From: Eudorina sp. 2006-703-Eu-15 | Taxonomy: Eukaryota; Chlorophyta; Chlorophyceae; Chlamydomonadales; Volvocaceae | Reading direction: 5' to 3' | NCBI GenBank assembly: GCA_003117195.1 | Contig: BDSI01000001.1 | Location: forward strand, 1,240,001 to 1,304,000 | DNA: 64,000 nt | In this document: piece by piece, positions 33,949-43,743 of the stretch | Position numbering within the stretch: position 1 is the stretch's first letter | How the letters are laid out: every line of letters begins with the position of its first letter | Program-made: the position numbers and the translations under genes | Notes under the pieces: generated by a model | What the model saw: the letters and a program-made list of their open reading frames with translations, nothing else | What the model was told of the DNA's origin: nothing | Database searches by the model: none

Positions 33949-33970
33949 GTCAGTCAGTCAGTCAGTCGGA
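33949..33970. repeat. Short CAGT microsatellite
   Basis: Five tandem four-base units can be read directly. The array sits beside copy C of the dispersed element. Confidence 0.85.
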
Positions 33971-33985
33971 TACTTCTTAGGTGCA

Positions 33986-34040
33986 GATTATTATCAAGGA
34001 TGTTACAGCGGACCCCGCGGGTCATCGGTGACAGCCAACG
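33986..34040 (-). repeat. Dispersed element, copy C (inverted, partial)
   Basis: On the minus strand this reads GGCTGTCACCGATGACCCGC, then GGGGTCCGCTGTAACATCC, then TTGATAATAATC. It matches the distal part of copies A and B. Only this end is recognisable. A tiny relative of the same end (GTTACAGCGGACCCC) occurs near 63770. Confidence 0.7.
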
Positions 34041-34058
34041 GCGACAGCCGAGGCTTGC

Positions 34059-36710
34059 TCACCATACACTGCTTAAACGAACTGGCGCCACCATGCAGAT
34101 GTGTGTGGGCGGAAGGCCCATCACTGGCGCCGTAACGCCCACATCGCCCACCTGCAGCCACCTGAGCATCGCGTCCGTGAGGAGCCGCGCCTGCAGGGGC
34201 GAGCAGGGCGGGAGCGCGGGACCCATGGATCGGTCGCTACTCGTTTGTTGGCTGCGCAATAGTTGGTTGCGTCCCACACACGTACGACTTCCCCTCCAAC
34301 CGAATCCCCGCTGGTGGAACCCGCACCGACTAGGATTGCAAGGGGCTGCATGCTGAGCTGACAACAGCGTGCGCCGTGAGCATGCAAGAGCGGTTGAGAT
34401 ACATGGTACGGCATACGGCAGGTGAAGACGCGATCTGAATCCGTACACGCAAGCGCCCTTCAACCCACACGCCCGCCCGCCCGCCGCCGTCGCCGGCTCG
34501 TCTCTCACCCGCAGGCGCGAATCCGTCCCGCAGATCCTGCAGTACACCTCCCGGAGCGGCGAGGGACCGACGACGTCCTCCTCCCCGCCGCCACCTCCAC
34601 CTCCACCTCCACCACCACCGTCGGGGTCAAGGGCATGAGGCGGCGCGTGCATCCGGAGGCCATCCACGCGCCAAGGACATGGATCCGGATCTGCATCCGG
34701 ATCCGGATCCAGCAGCGGGACTCCGTGCCTGTCCTCCAGATCCACGAGCGCCTGGGCCGCATGTGATGGGGCGACGCAACCCCACCCCACCCCGACATAA
34801 AGCATGAGGGGCCCGAGGGGGGAGGGAGGGAGGGAGGGCAGTGGGAACTGGGAGTGGCGGGTCAAAGCGACTAGCGCCGGGAGGCATCGCAGGAGGCGGT
34901 ACGGCACCCCAAAAGGTGTATCCCTGCAGTACAATGAGTGCAGCATGCTGATGTGGTACGGTTCTACCCAATATGGCCCCCGACCCCCCGACCCCCCGAC
35001 CCCGGACCCCCCGACCCCCGAACCCCCGACCCCCCGACCCCCGACAGCTGGCCCCGCAGTGCCCTTCCGCACCCATGCGACCCGCGCCGTCTGCAGGGCC
35101 AGGTCCTCCACCGCACGCGCAATGACCCACGGGTCATCCTCCGACGGCGGCGGTGGCGGCGGCCGCTGTGGCGGCACTGTGTCGCGATGCCCAGATGGTC
35201 TGGGCGATGCCACGCGATGCCCAGGCGGACTCCAAGTGTCCGGAGGGGCTGCGGCGGCAGCTCCGCTGGCGGCGCACCGATGACGCTTCGGGCGAGGTCC
35301 CGCCGGAGCGTCCGCCAGTGACGGCGGCGCCTCCGCCAGTGACGCCGCCGCACGGCGTTTGTGCGCGACGCCGCTGCCGCCACCGCCCAAGGTGCCACCG
35401 TGTGCCTTGCCGCTCCGGGGCTGCGGGGCTTCCGTCCGGCCGTCATCCGGGCGGCCGGTGGCGGCGGCGGCGGCGGCAGCGGCGGCGACTGTGCGGCCGC
35501 CGTCGCCGGATGCGGCGGCGGCGGCGGCGACGCCGTCGCCGGCTTCGCGCCCTGGACGGGCAGCGGCATCGGCGGGTGGCGGCGGCCTTATGCCCCGGTG
35601 GCGCACGATGCGTATCCGCAGCGGCGGGGCTCGGGAGGCGCCGGCAGCTGCGTCGGCTGCGCGGGCTGCGGCTGGGGTCGCCGCCGCAGGCTCGGGGCGG
35701 TGGGTCGCGGCGGTGGCGCCTGGGCCTGGGCCGGGGCCGGGCACCAGCCGCCGCGGCGCAGTCGTCGACGGTGGCGGCGGCGGCGGCGGAGGTGGAGCCG
35801 AAGTCGTCCCGCCGGGTCGGGTCGGCGTCGCCGTCGCTCGCGCCTGGCGCTCGCCTGTACGGCCTGTACGGCCTGTAGGACTTGTACAGCTGTCATAGTT
35901 TTTGCGACACTGGAAAGAGTCGTAGCACCTGCGGGCAGCGGCCGGTCCAGGGCGGAACTCACGGGTCCGTACGTCGGCTCTTTGCCGTACTTCTCCTAAT
36001 GCAGTGCCGCATGAGGAAGGAATCCTGGACGCGGCATACATGCCGATACTAACTAGTATTGACACCCACGCCGAATGACTCTCATTGACTGCACAGCGCC
36101 GTTGCCGTACCAGTACGACCGCACTGTACGGCATGTACGATCCGTACCTCCTGCACGTCCGGAGCTGGGGGTCCAGTTTGTGCCGCCTCCAGCCGTGGCT
36201 GGTGAAGGCCGCCCCGCAGACGGCACATTGCGGGCTACTGCCGCCGTCTCCATCTCGGCCACCGCAGGCGTTGCCGCCGCCGGAGGCCCTGGCGGCGCCG
36301 TTACCGCCGCCGCTGACTTTGCCGCCGCCGCCACCGCCGGAGGCCCTGGAGGCGGCGGCGCCGCCGCCGTCAACGCGGCCGCCGCCGCTGGCTTTGCCGC
36401 CGCCGCTACCGCCGCCGGAGGCTCTCGCGGTGGCGCCGCCGCCGTCAACGCTGCCGCCTCCCAGACCGCCCCCGGCGGCCCCAGCTGCTGCGACTGGCTC
36501 CGGCGGCGGCTTGGTCTGTTGGGGCTTGCCGTTGACCGTTGCTAGGAATGTCGTACGCCCCTCGTACGTGCCCTTCAAATGGGCCCACATGTAGCAAGCC
36601 TGGGTCATAGGATCCGGTCGGAGGGACGGCGATTCATACGCCGCAACACACACACATGTCCCGTCACCAACCCGACATGCCCCACAAGTGCACCGAAGCA
36701 CGCCCCGCAC
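34059..36710 (-). CDS. Low-complexity protein exons with C2HC finger-like motif B
   Basis: A long minus-strand frame is open here but contains likely introns, such as the GACCCCC array at 34975-35046. The supported parts are as follows. At about 36600 an acceptor opens the stretch ACYMWAHLKGTYEGRTTFLA. At about 36145-36232 the segment CAVCGAAFTSHGWRRH is followed by LRTC, with a good donor (AG/GTACGG) just after. At about 35100 the stretch DDPWVIARAVEDLALQTARV looks like real protein. At about 34530 there is a further Cys pair, YCRICGTD. The remainder is Gly/Ser/Ala- and Pro-rich. Motif B resembles motif A of the neighbouring frame ending at 36913, so the two frames are probably exons of one gene or tandem paralogues. 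No known family was recognised. Coordinates delimit the open frame only. Confidence 0.4.
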   Translation of the reverse strand: MRGVLRCTCGACRVGDGTCVCVAAYESPSLRPDPMTQACYMWAHLKGTYEGRTTFLATVNGKPQQTKPPPEPVAAAGAAGGGLGGGSVDGGGATARASGGGSGGGKASGGGRVDGGGAAASRASGGGGGGKVSGGGNGAARASGGGNACGGRDGDGGSSPQCAVCGAAFTSHGWRRHKLDPQLRTCRRYGSYMPYSAVVLVRQRRCAVNESHSAWVSILVSIGMYAASRIPSSCGTALGEVRQRADVRTREFRPGPAAARRCYDSFQCRKNYDSCTSPTGRTGRTGERQARATATPTRPGGTTSAPPPPPPPPPSTTAPRRLVPGPGPGPGATAATHRPEPAAATPAAARAADAAAGASRAPPLRIRIVRHRGIRPPPPADAAARPGREAGDGVAAAAAASGDGGRTVAAAAAAAAATGRPDDGRTEAPQPRSGKAHGGTLGGGGSGVAHKRRAAASLAEAPPSLADAPAGPRPKRHRCAASGAAAAAPPDTWSPPGHRVASPRPSGHRDTVPPQRPPPPPPSEDDPWVIARAVEDLALQTARVAWVRKGTAGPAVGGRGVGGSGVGGSGVGGSGGRGPYWVEPYHISMLHSLYCRDTPFGVPYRLLRCLPALVALTRHSQFPLPSLPPSPLGPLMLYVGVGWGCVAPSHAAQALVDLEDRHGVPLLDPDPDADPDPCPWRVDGLRMHAPPHALDPDGGGGGGGGGGGGEEDVVGPSPLREVYCRICGTDSRLRVRDEPATAAGGRACGLKGACVYGFRSRLHLPYAVPCISTALACSRRTLLSAQHAAPCNPSRCGFHQRGFGWRGSRTCVGRNQLLRSQQTSSDRSMGPALPPCSPLQARLLTDAMLRWLQVGDVGVTAPVMGLPPTHICMVAPVRLSSVW
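34975..35046. repeat. GACCCCC-type tandem array
   Basis: About nine imperfect units of GACCCCCC or GAACCCCC type are arrayed. The position between two protein-like stretches suggests an intron. Confidence 0.8.
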
Positions 36711-36912
36711 CCGCTATACCAGGGAACCACCCCGTATGCATATGCATGTTTCAATCCAGGGCAATGATCGTGTGTTTCAAACTTGATTTAAACGTGCGGC
36801 CCGCGGCGCAGGTAAGACAGAGAGGAAGCTTCGCGCAGTTTGAGGAGCCACGAGGAAGGTTTCGGAGCCCGCTACGGTAACTACCGTACGAAGATCGGAC
36901 CACGCACGTGAC

Positions 36913-39900
36913 CTATCGTACGACTGTCGTACTCGCCTTGCATGTCCTTAGGTGCCGCTGTTGACGGTGGCGTCGCCATTGGGAGGTCGTCTGCGCGCCA
37001 CACACGCTGCAGCACTTGCCGCCCTGCTGCTGCCGTACTTCGTTCCGGACCTCAGCAGCAGCTGCCGTACGCACCGCGCCGTCGCGCGGCGGTTGAGCGC
37101 CCGCTGTGGCCGCCGGCCCGGGACTTGCTGGCTGCGGTGGCGGCAGTTGCGGCGGCAGTTGCGGCGGCAGTTGCGGCGGCAATTGCGGCGGCAGTGGCGG
37201 CGGCAGTGACGGCGGCAGTGGCGGCTGCAGTGGCGGCGCCAACGGGGGCGCCAATGGCGGCGGCGGCGATGACGGTGAGGCGACCGCATGTGGCCGGTGT
37301 GACGCCGGGGCCTCGCCTCGCCGGCGCTTCCGGGCCTGTTGCCCCTGCGACCCCTTCGAGACGGAGGGCGTTGGGCGCTTCGAGGGCCGCGTTTCCGCTG
37401 CTGACGGCGGCGGCGGTCTTGACGGCAGCGGCGGTGATGGTGGTGGTGGTGGTTGCTGCTGTGGCGGCGGTGGAATGGGTTGGGGCGGCGCCTGCTGCTC
37501 GGTCAGCCGCCGGCGCCCGGTCCGCGCGCTGGCGCCGCCGCGTCGTCCTGTGGGCTCACTGACCCGCGGGTCGGTGCCGCCGTCGCCGCCGCCACCACTC
37601 GCCACACCTTCCGTGTCCGCGCCGCCGCCACCGTGCGCCGCGTCACCGTGATTCCCAGTCTCATGCACAGCTGCTCCGGCTCCCACAGGTCTGCGGTCGA
37701 GCCCGCGTCTCGGGCGGTAACGGGGTGCGGGCGGGCGAGGATCCGGCGAGCCGTCGCCGTCGCCTGCGCCTCCCTGTACGGCATCCAGCTCCAGTCCCTT
37801 AGCTGGGTCAGCTGACAGCGCCGCCATTCCGATCGCCGCCCCATCTGCCTGCCCCGCTGACCCCGCCTGCCCCTGTGACCCCGCCTGCCCTTCTGACCCC
37901 GCCTGCCCCGCTGACCCCGCCTGCCGCGCCGCGGTCGGGTCGTCACCGTCGCGAACGCCCGCGCAACCCTCCTGCTCGGCCTCATCCGCCTCCTCATTCG
38001 CCGCATCGGAGGCGTCCGCGTTCCCCGCTTGCGCCTCCTCCACCCCGGGCTGCTCCACCTCCTTCTCTTCCTCCTCCTCCTCCTCCTCCTCCTCCTCCTC
38101 CTCCTCCTCCTCCTCCTCCTCCTCCTCCTCCTCCTCCTCCTCCTCTTCCTCCTCCTCTATTGGCACCACCCCCTCCACCAGCCTTTGTCCCTTCACCGCC
38201 TCCTCCTCCGCCTCCTCCTCCTCCGCCGCCTCCGCCTCCTCCTGCCCCGTCTCGGCCTCGTCCACCGTCTCCGCCTCCCCCGCCTCCTCCGCCTCCATTA
38301 CCAGCTTGACCTCCACCCTTTGACCATTGCCGGTCCCAGCCCCGTGGACCTCGACCTCGCCCTCACTCTCCTCCTCCGCCTCCTCCCCCTCCTCCTCCTC
38401 CTCCTCCTCCTCCTCCTCCCCCTCCTCCTCCGCCTCCTCCCCTTCTTGCTCCAACTCATCTGTCACTGAGCCCGCAACCCCCTGCTCGTGCAGGTCACCG
38501 CGGGCAGCCGACGCATCACACCTTTCCGCCATGTAGTCACGGCCGCCGCCGCCGCCGCCGCCGTACTCCACTCGGCGCGCCCTCTCCAGTGGCCCCTCCC
38601 CGGCGGCGGTACGGCGGTAGTCAGTTGCCCAGGTTCCCGGCTCGTCCAGCTCGTCCAACTCGTCCAACTCGGTGTCGTCCAGATCGGACGCCACGCCAAG
38701 CTGCTGCGCCTGCGGCCGTGGATCCGGCCCGTGCTCGTCCTCCGCCTCCGCCTCCGCTTCGTTCTCGGCCCCAGCTTCCTCGTCCTCCTCCTCCTCATCA
38801 TCATCCTCTTCGCCCTCCTCCGCCTCCTCCTCGCCCTCCTCCGCCTCCTCCTCGCCCTCCTCCGCCTCCTCCTCGCCCTCCTCCGCCTCCTCCCCGCCCT
38901 CCGGCACCCAGAAGTCTCCCTCCACCTCCTGCGGCTCCGGCACACCCGGCTCCAGATCCACAACGGCCTCCCCTCCCCACCTCCCCCGAGCCAAGCCCTC
39001 CTCGCCCTCCTGCTCCTCGTCCTCCTCTCCTTCCTCCTCCGCCTCTTCGCCCTCCTCCGCCTCCTCCTCCTCCTCCTCTTCGCCCTCCTCTTGCTGCTGC
39101 TGCTGCTGCGGCGGCGGCGGTGGCTGCGAATCCTCCTCTTCCTCTTCGCACTGTTCCTCTTCGCCGTCCGCATCCACGCCATCCTCCTCCTCCCCCTCTT
39201 CCCCTTCTTCCCCCTCCTCCGCTTCCTCCGCCCTCAGGCCCTCCTCCTCATCTGCCGGCAGCCGCTGCTCGAACCCTGGGGCCCCGTCCACCGTCCGCAA
39301 GGCCGCAAGGCCGCCTGCACGGCTCATCGCCGCCGCCCCCCAGCCGCCCCGGAAACCCGGCGCCACCGGCGTCAGCAGCGCAGCCAACGCCTCCGCGCCC
39401 GCACCCACATCCACATCCACTTCACGGCCCGTCCGCGCAACCCCATCCTCATTCACATCCACGTCCTCATCACCCGCCGCACCCGCCGCGCTGGCCTGAA
39501 AACGGGTGCCGGGCGCGGTCGTTAGCGGTTGGAACTGGACCTGGACCGGAATCCAGATCCGCGCGCCAACGGGCACCTGGATCCGGGGCGGCAGCACGGC
39601 CGACGGCGGCGGCCGTGACGGGTCGCCCTGGAGTGCCCCGCCGCTGTCAGGGCGCGGGGCCGCTTCCACGAGCCACCGGCCCTGCGGTGTCCAAAGCTGC
39701 TGTGCAGGGTGCAGTGCGCCGCCCGGAAGTGGAAGGCGGTGAGGGGGCGCTACGGCGTTGCCGCGCGCTGCAGGCCACCGCCTTTGCAATGCCGCCGCCG
39801 CTGCCGCCGCCACAGCCGGGTGATGAAAAGCACCAGAGGCGGCGGCGGCGGCTTCGGCCGCGGGTGCGTCCTGTCTCGCCAGCGTCTCGTCCTTAACGTA

Positions 39901-39975
39901 AGAATTGTTGATGGACATTTCCCAGTCGCCAACGTAACACACTGCTGCTGCTCCTTTGGGATATATGAATGCCAT
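36913..39975 (-). CDS. Very acidic, Pro-rich protein with C-terminal C2HC finger-like motif A
   Basis: A 1020-codon frame is open without interruption. In order: an N-terminal segment with VCYVGDWEMSINNSYVKDE; an Ala-rich region; a Glu-dominated region of about 450 residues that includes a run of more than 30 Glu; a collagen-like QAGS/AGQ repeat; a Pro-rich region with a basic ARKRRRGEA patch like a nuclear signal; PPQL repeats; and at the very end CSVCGAQTTSQWRRH followed by LRTC. The motif pairs two Cys, a His and a Cys, as in a zinc knuckle or C2HC finger. Such a frame could stay open through repeat bias alone, but the N-terminal segment, the nuclear-signal-like patch and the end motif shared with the neighbouring frame argue for real coding. 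The true end may be a splice donor near 36915-36925. Function is unknown. Confidence 0.45.
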   Translation of the reverse strand: MAFIYPKGAAAVCYVGDWEMSINNSYVKDETLARQDAPAAEAAAAASGAFHHPAVAAAAAAALQRRWPAARGNAVAPPHRLPLPGGALHPAQQLWTPQGRWLVEAAPRPDSGGALQGDPSRPPPSAVLPPRIQVPVGARIWIPVQVQFQPLTTAPGTRFQASAAGAAGDEDVDVNEDGVARTGREVDVDVGAGAEALAALLTPVAPGFRGGWGAAAMSRAGGLAALRTVDGAPGFEQRLPADEEEGLRAEEAEEGEEGEEGEEEDGVDADGEEEQCEEEEEDSQPPPPPQQQQQQEEGEEEEEEEAEEGEEAEEEGEEDEEQEGEEGLARGRWGGEAVVDLEPGVPEPQEVEGDFWVPEGGEEAEEGEEEAEEGEEEAEEGEEEAEEGEEDDDEEEEDEEAGAENEAEAEAEDEHGPDPRPQAQQLGVASDLDDTELDELDELDEPGTWATDYRRTAAGEGPLERARRVEYGGGGGGGRDYMAERCDASAARGDLHEQGVAGSVTDELEQEGEEAEEEGEEEEEEEEEEGEEAEEESEGEVEVHGAGTGNGQRVEVKLVMEAEEAGEAETVDEAETGQEEAEAAEEEEAEEEAVKGQRLVEGVVPIEEEEEEEEEEEEEEEEEEEEEEEEEEEEEEEKEVEQPGVEEAQAGNADASDAANEEADEAEQEGCAGVRDGDDPTAARQAGSAGQAGSEGQAGSQGQAGSAGQADGAAIGMAALSADPAKGLELDAVQGGAGDGDGSPDPRPPAPRYRPRRGLDRRPVGAGAAVHETGNHGDAAHGGGGADTEGVASGGGGDGGTDPRVSEPTGRRGGASARTGRRRLTEQQAPPQPIPPPPQQQPPPPPSPPLPSRPPPPSAAETRPSKRPTPSVSKGSQGQQARKRRRGEAPASHRPHAVASPSSPPPPLAPPLAPPLQPPLPPSLPPPLPPQLPPQLPPQLPPQLPPPQPASPGPAATAGAQPPRDGAVRTAAAAEVRNEVRQQQGGKCCSVCGAQTTSQWRRHRQQRHLRTCKASTTVVR
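37137..37240. repeat. GGCGGCAGTTGC-type repeat encoding PPQL units
   Basis: Twelve-base units are arrayed imperfectly and read on the minus strand as PPQL and PPSL/PPLP variants. The array lies inside the acidic protein frame. Confidence 0.8.
38052..38158. repeat. Long CTC/GAG trinucleotide run encoding poly-Glu
   Basis: About 33 almost uninterrupted CTC units on the plus strand read as GAG codons on the minus strand. The homopurine-homopyrimidine tract could form triplex DNA. Related shorter CTC runs continue through 38200-39230. Confidence 0.95.
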
Positions 39976-41952
39976 TGAGCCAATATAGCGGGGCCCGACG
40001 ATTCCCTTTCCTGTTACCAGTGGATCAGCCTCCCCATGTGCGGCTGATTTTGGCGACGGGTGCTTCGACAGAGGTCACCGCGAACGTGGTTCTTTTTTTG
40101 TTCAAAGCCCGAAAGCAGGGCTGCGCGAGTACAGAGGGCTGTGGGAAGCTGCGCAGTCCGGCTAATTCAGTGCAGCCACAGCTGTTGACTGGCTGCGATG
40201 GCCCTCGGGGTCGGGGTCAGGCAGATCAACCTCTGGATCGCCATGAGAGCGTTGTGACGTGAGCACACGACCTGGATTACGGCTTGGCGCAAAATGCTGA
40301 CCTGCAGGCCGCCGCAGAAGTTGCAACTTAGACGGCAGTACTGAAGAGCTTATAACTGGGTAAGAGAAGGAACCCCGCAACTGACTACAGGGCGACAAGC
40401 ACGCCGCCGTGCAATGTGCGGCCCGATTTTGAATAGGTGTCGGACATACAATTTAAATGGACCCTCGTCATGGTGATAGACGTTTATTCCCGTTTCGCTA
40501 AAAATATTTCCAGGCTGAGAGTAGGTACGGCGCTGCCGGGTCGACCGGTCGCGCTGCTGCCAACCTTGCGACCCGTGGGTCACGTGCCGCTGCCTTCCTG
40601 CGCCACGCCGGTCATTGGGAAGCCATCCACCCTCCATCCTTCCCATCTGCCCTCCGCCGATGGCACGAGCAGGCTGAGATGCGTTCGCTGCGTGATCGTG
40701 TAGGGCGGTTGGTGTGGCGGCCGTTGGGCAGTTGGTGCGGCGGCCGTTGGGCAGTTGGTACTGCGATCGACGGAGACGCGGGGAACGGGGGCAGGGCACT
40801 GAAGAGGCCACAACACTGCAGAGCACAACACAGGTTCCGCCTTGTACGGGTCTACGGGACCGACCCTTCGAACGTTCGAAGACACCCGGTGCCATATGTG
40901 GTTTCGGGGCACATGGGCCACAGCTCCGGTACCTTCAGCTGGGTACCTGCCGGCCCGGGTAATACTCCCCACTGGCACCCGTGCCACCACCCCGTCACCG
41001 GGCCGCCCTCGCTGTAACGTGCACGGGTGCAATGCACGGGTGCTTGCGATTACAATCGCACCGTATATGTGCGGTTGTGCGCGACCTTCGCAGCCGGGAT
41101 ACCTAGAGTGGGGGCATCCGCGGCCCCGCCGGCTCGCCTCCCAGCCGATGCTTTACACGGCGCCTGGGCAGCAACACCCCCGTGTCGTCCTTCCTTCCCC
41201 GACCCGTTCCTGATCTCCCGTTCTTGACATCCCTCCAAAATGTTCAGCCCCAAGGCCTACCGCCCACTTGACGGCTGCCCCGTCCGCGGAGTTGGTGACT
41301 TGTGTGCATCCCCATCGCACTCTAGATAGGGCCCACACCACACACAGTTGTGCTGCACGCCCCACACGTGTGTTTAGGAAAGGAACCCGCGCGTGTGTGC
41401 CTAATCCCCACCCTGAACACACAACTACATAACGATCTCATCCTGTCACCAAGCGCCTAATCTCCTCCGCTAGCTGTCTCATGTTGCCAAGCCGTTGCCG
41501 CAACGCGGCCGCCGCCACCACCCCTCCCTGACCAACTCGACGGTACCGTGCCCACAACAGAGGGGTACGCCCGAGGACGATGGGAATCCGCAAAGCCGCA
41601 GCAGGAACCACAGGAGTGCCTCCACGACCAGGGCCGCCGCCGACGCCCCCTGCTGTCCCGATGGACGGCTCCCGATCCACACCCGAGCCCACATCACGAA
41701 CGACGCGCCACCGCACCGCACCGCACCGCACCCCGTCACATCGCCACGTTCGAGAACCGACCTTCCTCTCTGACCCCTCCGACTCCTGGGTCAGCCATCC
41801 GGGCTCGGCCCCCATCCGGCCCCCGAAACCGGTTGTCCCCAGTCGGACACACACCCCGCCAGGTCCGCGCCGGCCGGATCTGGGGCGAAGAATGGAGTCT
41901 GCCTTGGGGGTTTCGGTCGGCCCCCACCCCACACACACCCTCACTCGCTCGC
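39976..41952. other. Intergenic region between the acidic protein and NDUFA12
   Basis: This should hold the promoter of the acidic-protein gene on the left and the 3' flank of NDUFA12 on the right. It contains one exact copy of the GACCCRYGGGTC palindrome (40570-40581) and tandem copies of a GGCGGCCGTTGGGCAGTTGG unit near 40715-40760. No frame has recognisable protein features. Confidence 0.5.
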
Positions 41953-43743
41953 TCACGGGCTCCATGCCTCGTACTTCTTCCAGTTGCGCTTCTGCGGGTT
42001 GAACCAGGAGCCCTTGGGGTTGTAGCAGGCCGGGGTGCCCGTGCGCGTCACGTACGCCTCCACCTGGGCAAGGGAGGGAGGGGTGGAAGAGGTGTGTGGG
42101 CGGAGGGGTGGAAGGGTGGAGGGGCGGGCGGGAGGGAGGGCGGGACGGCCGCTGGATGGTGATGGTGGTGGTGGTGGCGGTGGATGGGGCCCAGCGGCGG
42201 GGGGGGGGGTCATGAGCCCTGTCGTGGGGTCATGAGCCCACGACAGGGCGTGGGCGATGGCCTACGGCCTGGGCTGCTCGTGACCAGTCCAGGCCGTGGG
42301 CCATCGCCCCCGCCCTGTCGTGGGCTCATGACCTGACAAGAAGGCGCATGCCGTGGGCTTCGTCCAGCTTTTTCCACGGAACCAGGCGCTGATGTGCTGC
42401 CTGCGGAACACCGCCCGGCCACCCGTGTTGGGAGCGAGTCCCGGTCCACCGCACTCCGCCTCCTGCTCTGGCCCCGCTCCGCCCAACTGGCCCCGTCCCA
42501 TTCGCCCAGCCGCCGCTTGACACCCACCGTTCCAACCCGTCACTCACAACACAGCCCCTCTAGTCCCTCTGACCCCATCATTTTCAAGCAGCTGCGGTCC
42601 CAACTCGCCACCCATCCACCCCACCCATCCACGCTCCAACCACACGCACATCCCAATCCACCACAAAAAAACACATACAGCCGCCTTCAGCCACCCGGCC
42701 GCCCGCCCGCCCACCTGGTAGATGGGCGTCTTGAACTGGTGCTGCTTTGGGTTGTAGTCGTTGATGTAGTTGAGCCAGCCGTGCCACTCGGGGGGCACCG
42801 AGGTGATGTTGTAGTTGAACTTGTCGGCGAACACCACCCAGCGCCGCCGGGCTGAGGGCGCGGGGGTGCAGGGTGCAGGAGAGAGGAGAGCGTGTGTTTT
42901 CGTCGGTGGCAAGGCACGGCACGGCACGGCACGGCAGTGCGGCACGGTACGGCAATGCGGCGCGCCCCTGCAAGGAGGGTCCTGCATGGGTGTCCGAAGA
43001 GGTCAGGACCCGCTGCGTGTGGTGACATCCCTGAAAACGAGCCGGAGCCCCAAAGCTCCCCTTCTCCAGTCCGCCTCACAGCCCTCAAGAGTCCACAACG
43101 CCTGAAGGCGTCCTCACAGCCTCACAGCCCCACCACATCGGCTAGACAACAATGACCCCGGGAGCAGGATGAAGAAGTGAGGGGGAGAGGCAACTGACAG
43201 TGGGCCAGGCCATGGACCTCTCGCCCGTCGAGGGTTGATGTCCCTTCGGGCATTCCTTCGGGTTCGGGTCCCCCTTCCATCCCCCACGGTGGTCCGGCTC
43301 CCTTACAGTAGCCGTGCGCGTTGTTCTCAAAGTACTTGTTCCCGTGGTGGTCGGTGCCCACTAGCGTGCCCGACGGTCCCCGGAACAAGACGTTGTGCCT
43401 GGTTGAAGAGGGCGGAGGGTCACGGGAGGGCAACATCCGGGCGTTGGGGAGTGACGAACAGAGCGGCGCAGAAGAGTTGCGCACCGCTAGATATGGCGTG
43501 TACTGTCTTTTTATTGATATCATATTAGGACAGGCCAACCGACGTGATAGAGGACGTTCGTTGTCGCCATGAGAGGCGCTAGCCCAATCATGAACGAAGC
43601 CCGCGCCCGGGATAAACAAGAACAACTCACGCAAGGTTGCCATCAACAAGCATTTTGCCGAACTCCCAAGATCCCAGGAAGGACGCCAGCGACTTCTTGT
43701 CCGACACGCCCAGCAGGCGCCCAACATAGCCACTGAGCGACAT
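41953..43743 (-). CDS. NDUFA12: Complex I accessory subunit NDUFA12 (B17.2)
   Basis: Four exons, 43631-43743, 43307-43398, 42715-42851 and 41953-42063, join in phase to 150 residues, the normal size. Diagnostic segments are NVLFRGPSGTLVGTDHHGNK with the following YFENN, RRRWVVFADKFNYN, VPPEWHGWLNYINDYNP and the C-terminal TGTPACYNPKGSWFNP. These match the family core (LVGEDKYGNKYYED, RHRWVVY, VPPEWHRWLH). The protein sits at the junction of the matrix arm and membrane arm of mitochondrial NADH:ubiquinone oxidoreductase. There is no clear cleaved presequence, as is usual for this subunit. Intron 3 holds a large inverted repeat and long homopolymer-rich tracts. Confidence 0.95.
42228..42333. 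repeat. Near-perfect inverted repeat, 45-nt arms, 16-nt spacer
   Basis: The arms 42228-42272 and 42289-42333 are reverse complements with only two mismatches. They start GGTCATGAGCCCACGACAGG. The same arm start also occurs as a nested inverted copy (CATGAGCCCTGTCGTGGGG) immediately upstream at about 42210-42229. It lies within intron 3 of NDUFA12, so the pre-mRNA would fold into a long stable hairpin. Confidence 0.93.

Noticed and set aside
38589..39896. Long plus-strand Pro-rich frame resembling an extensin-like wall protein
   Set aside because: It is the reverse strand of the CTC/GAG repeats of the acidic frame. It has no signal peptide and only mirrors codon bias.
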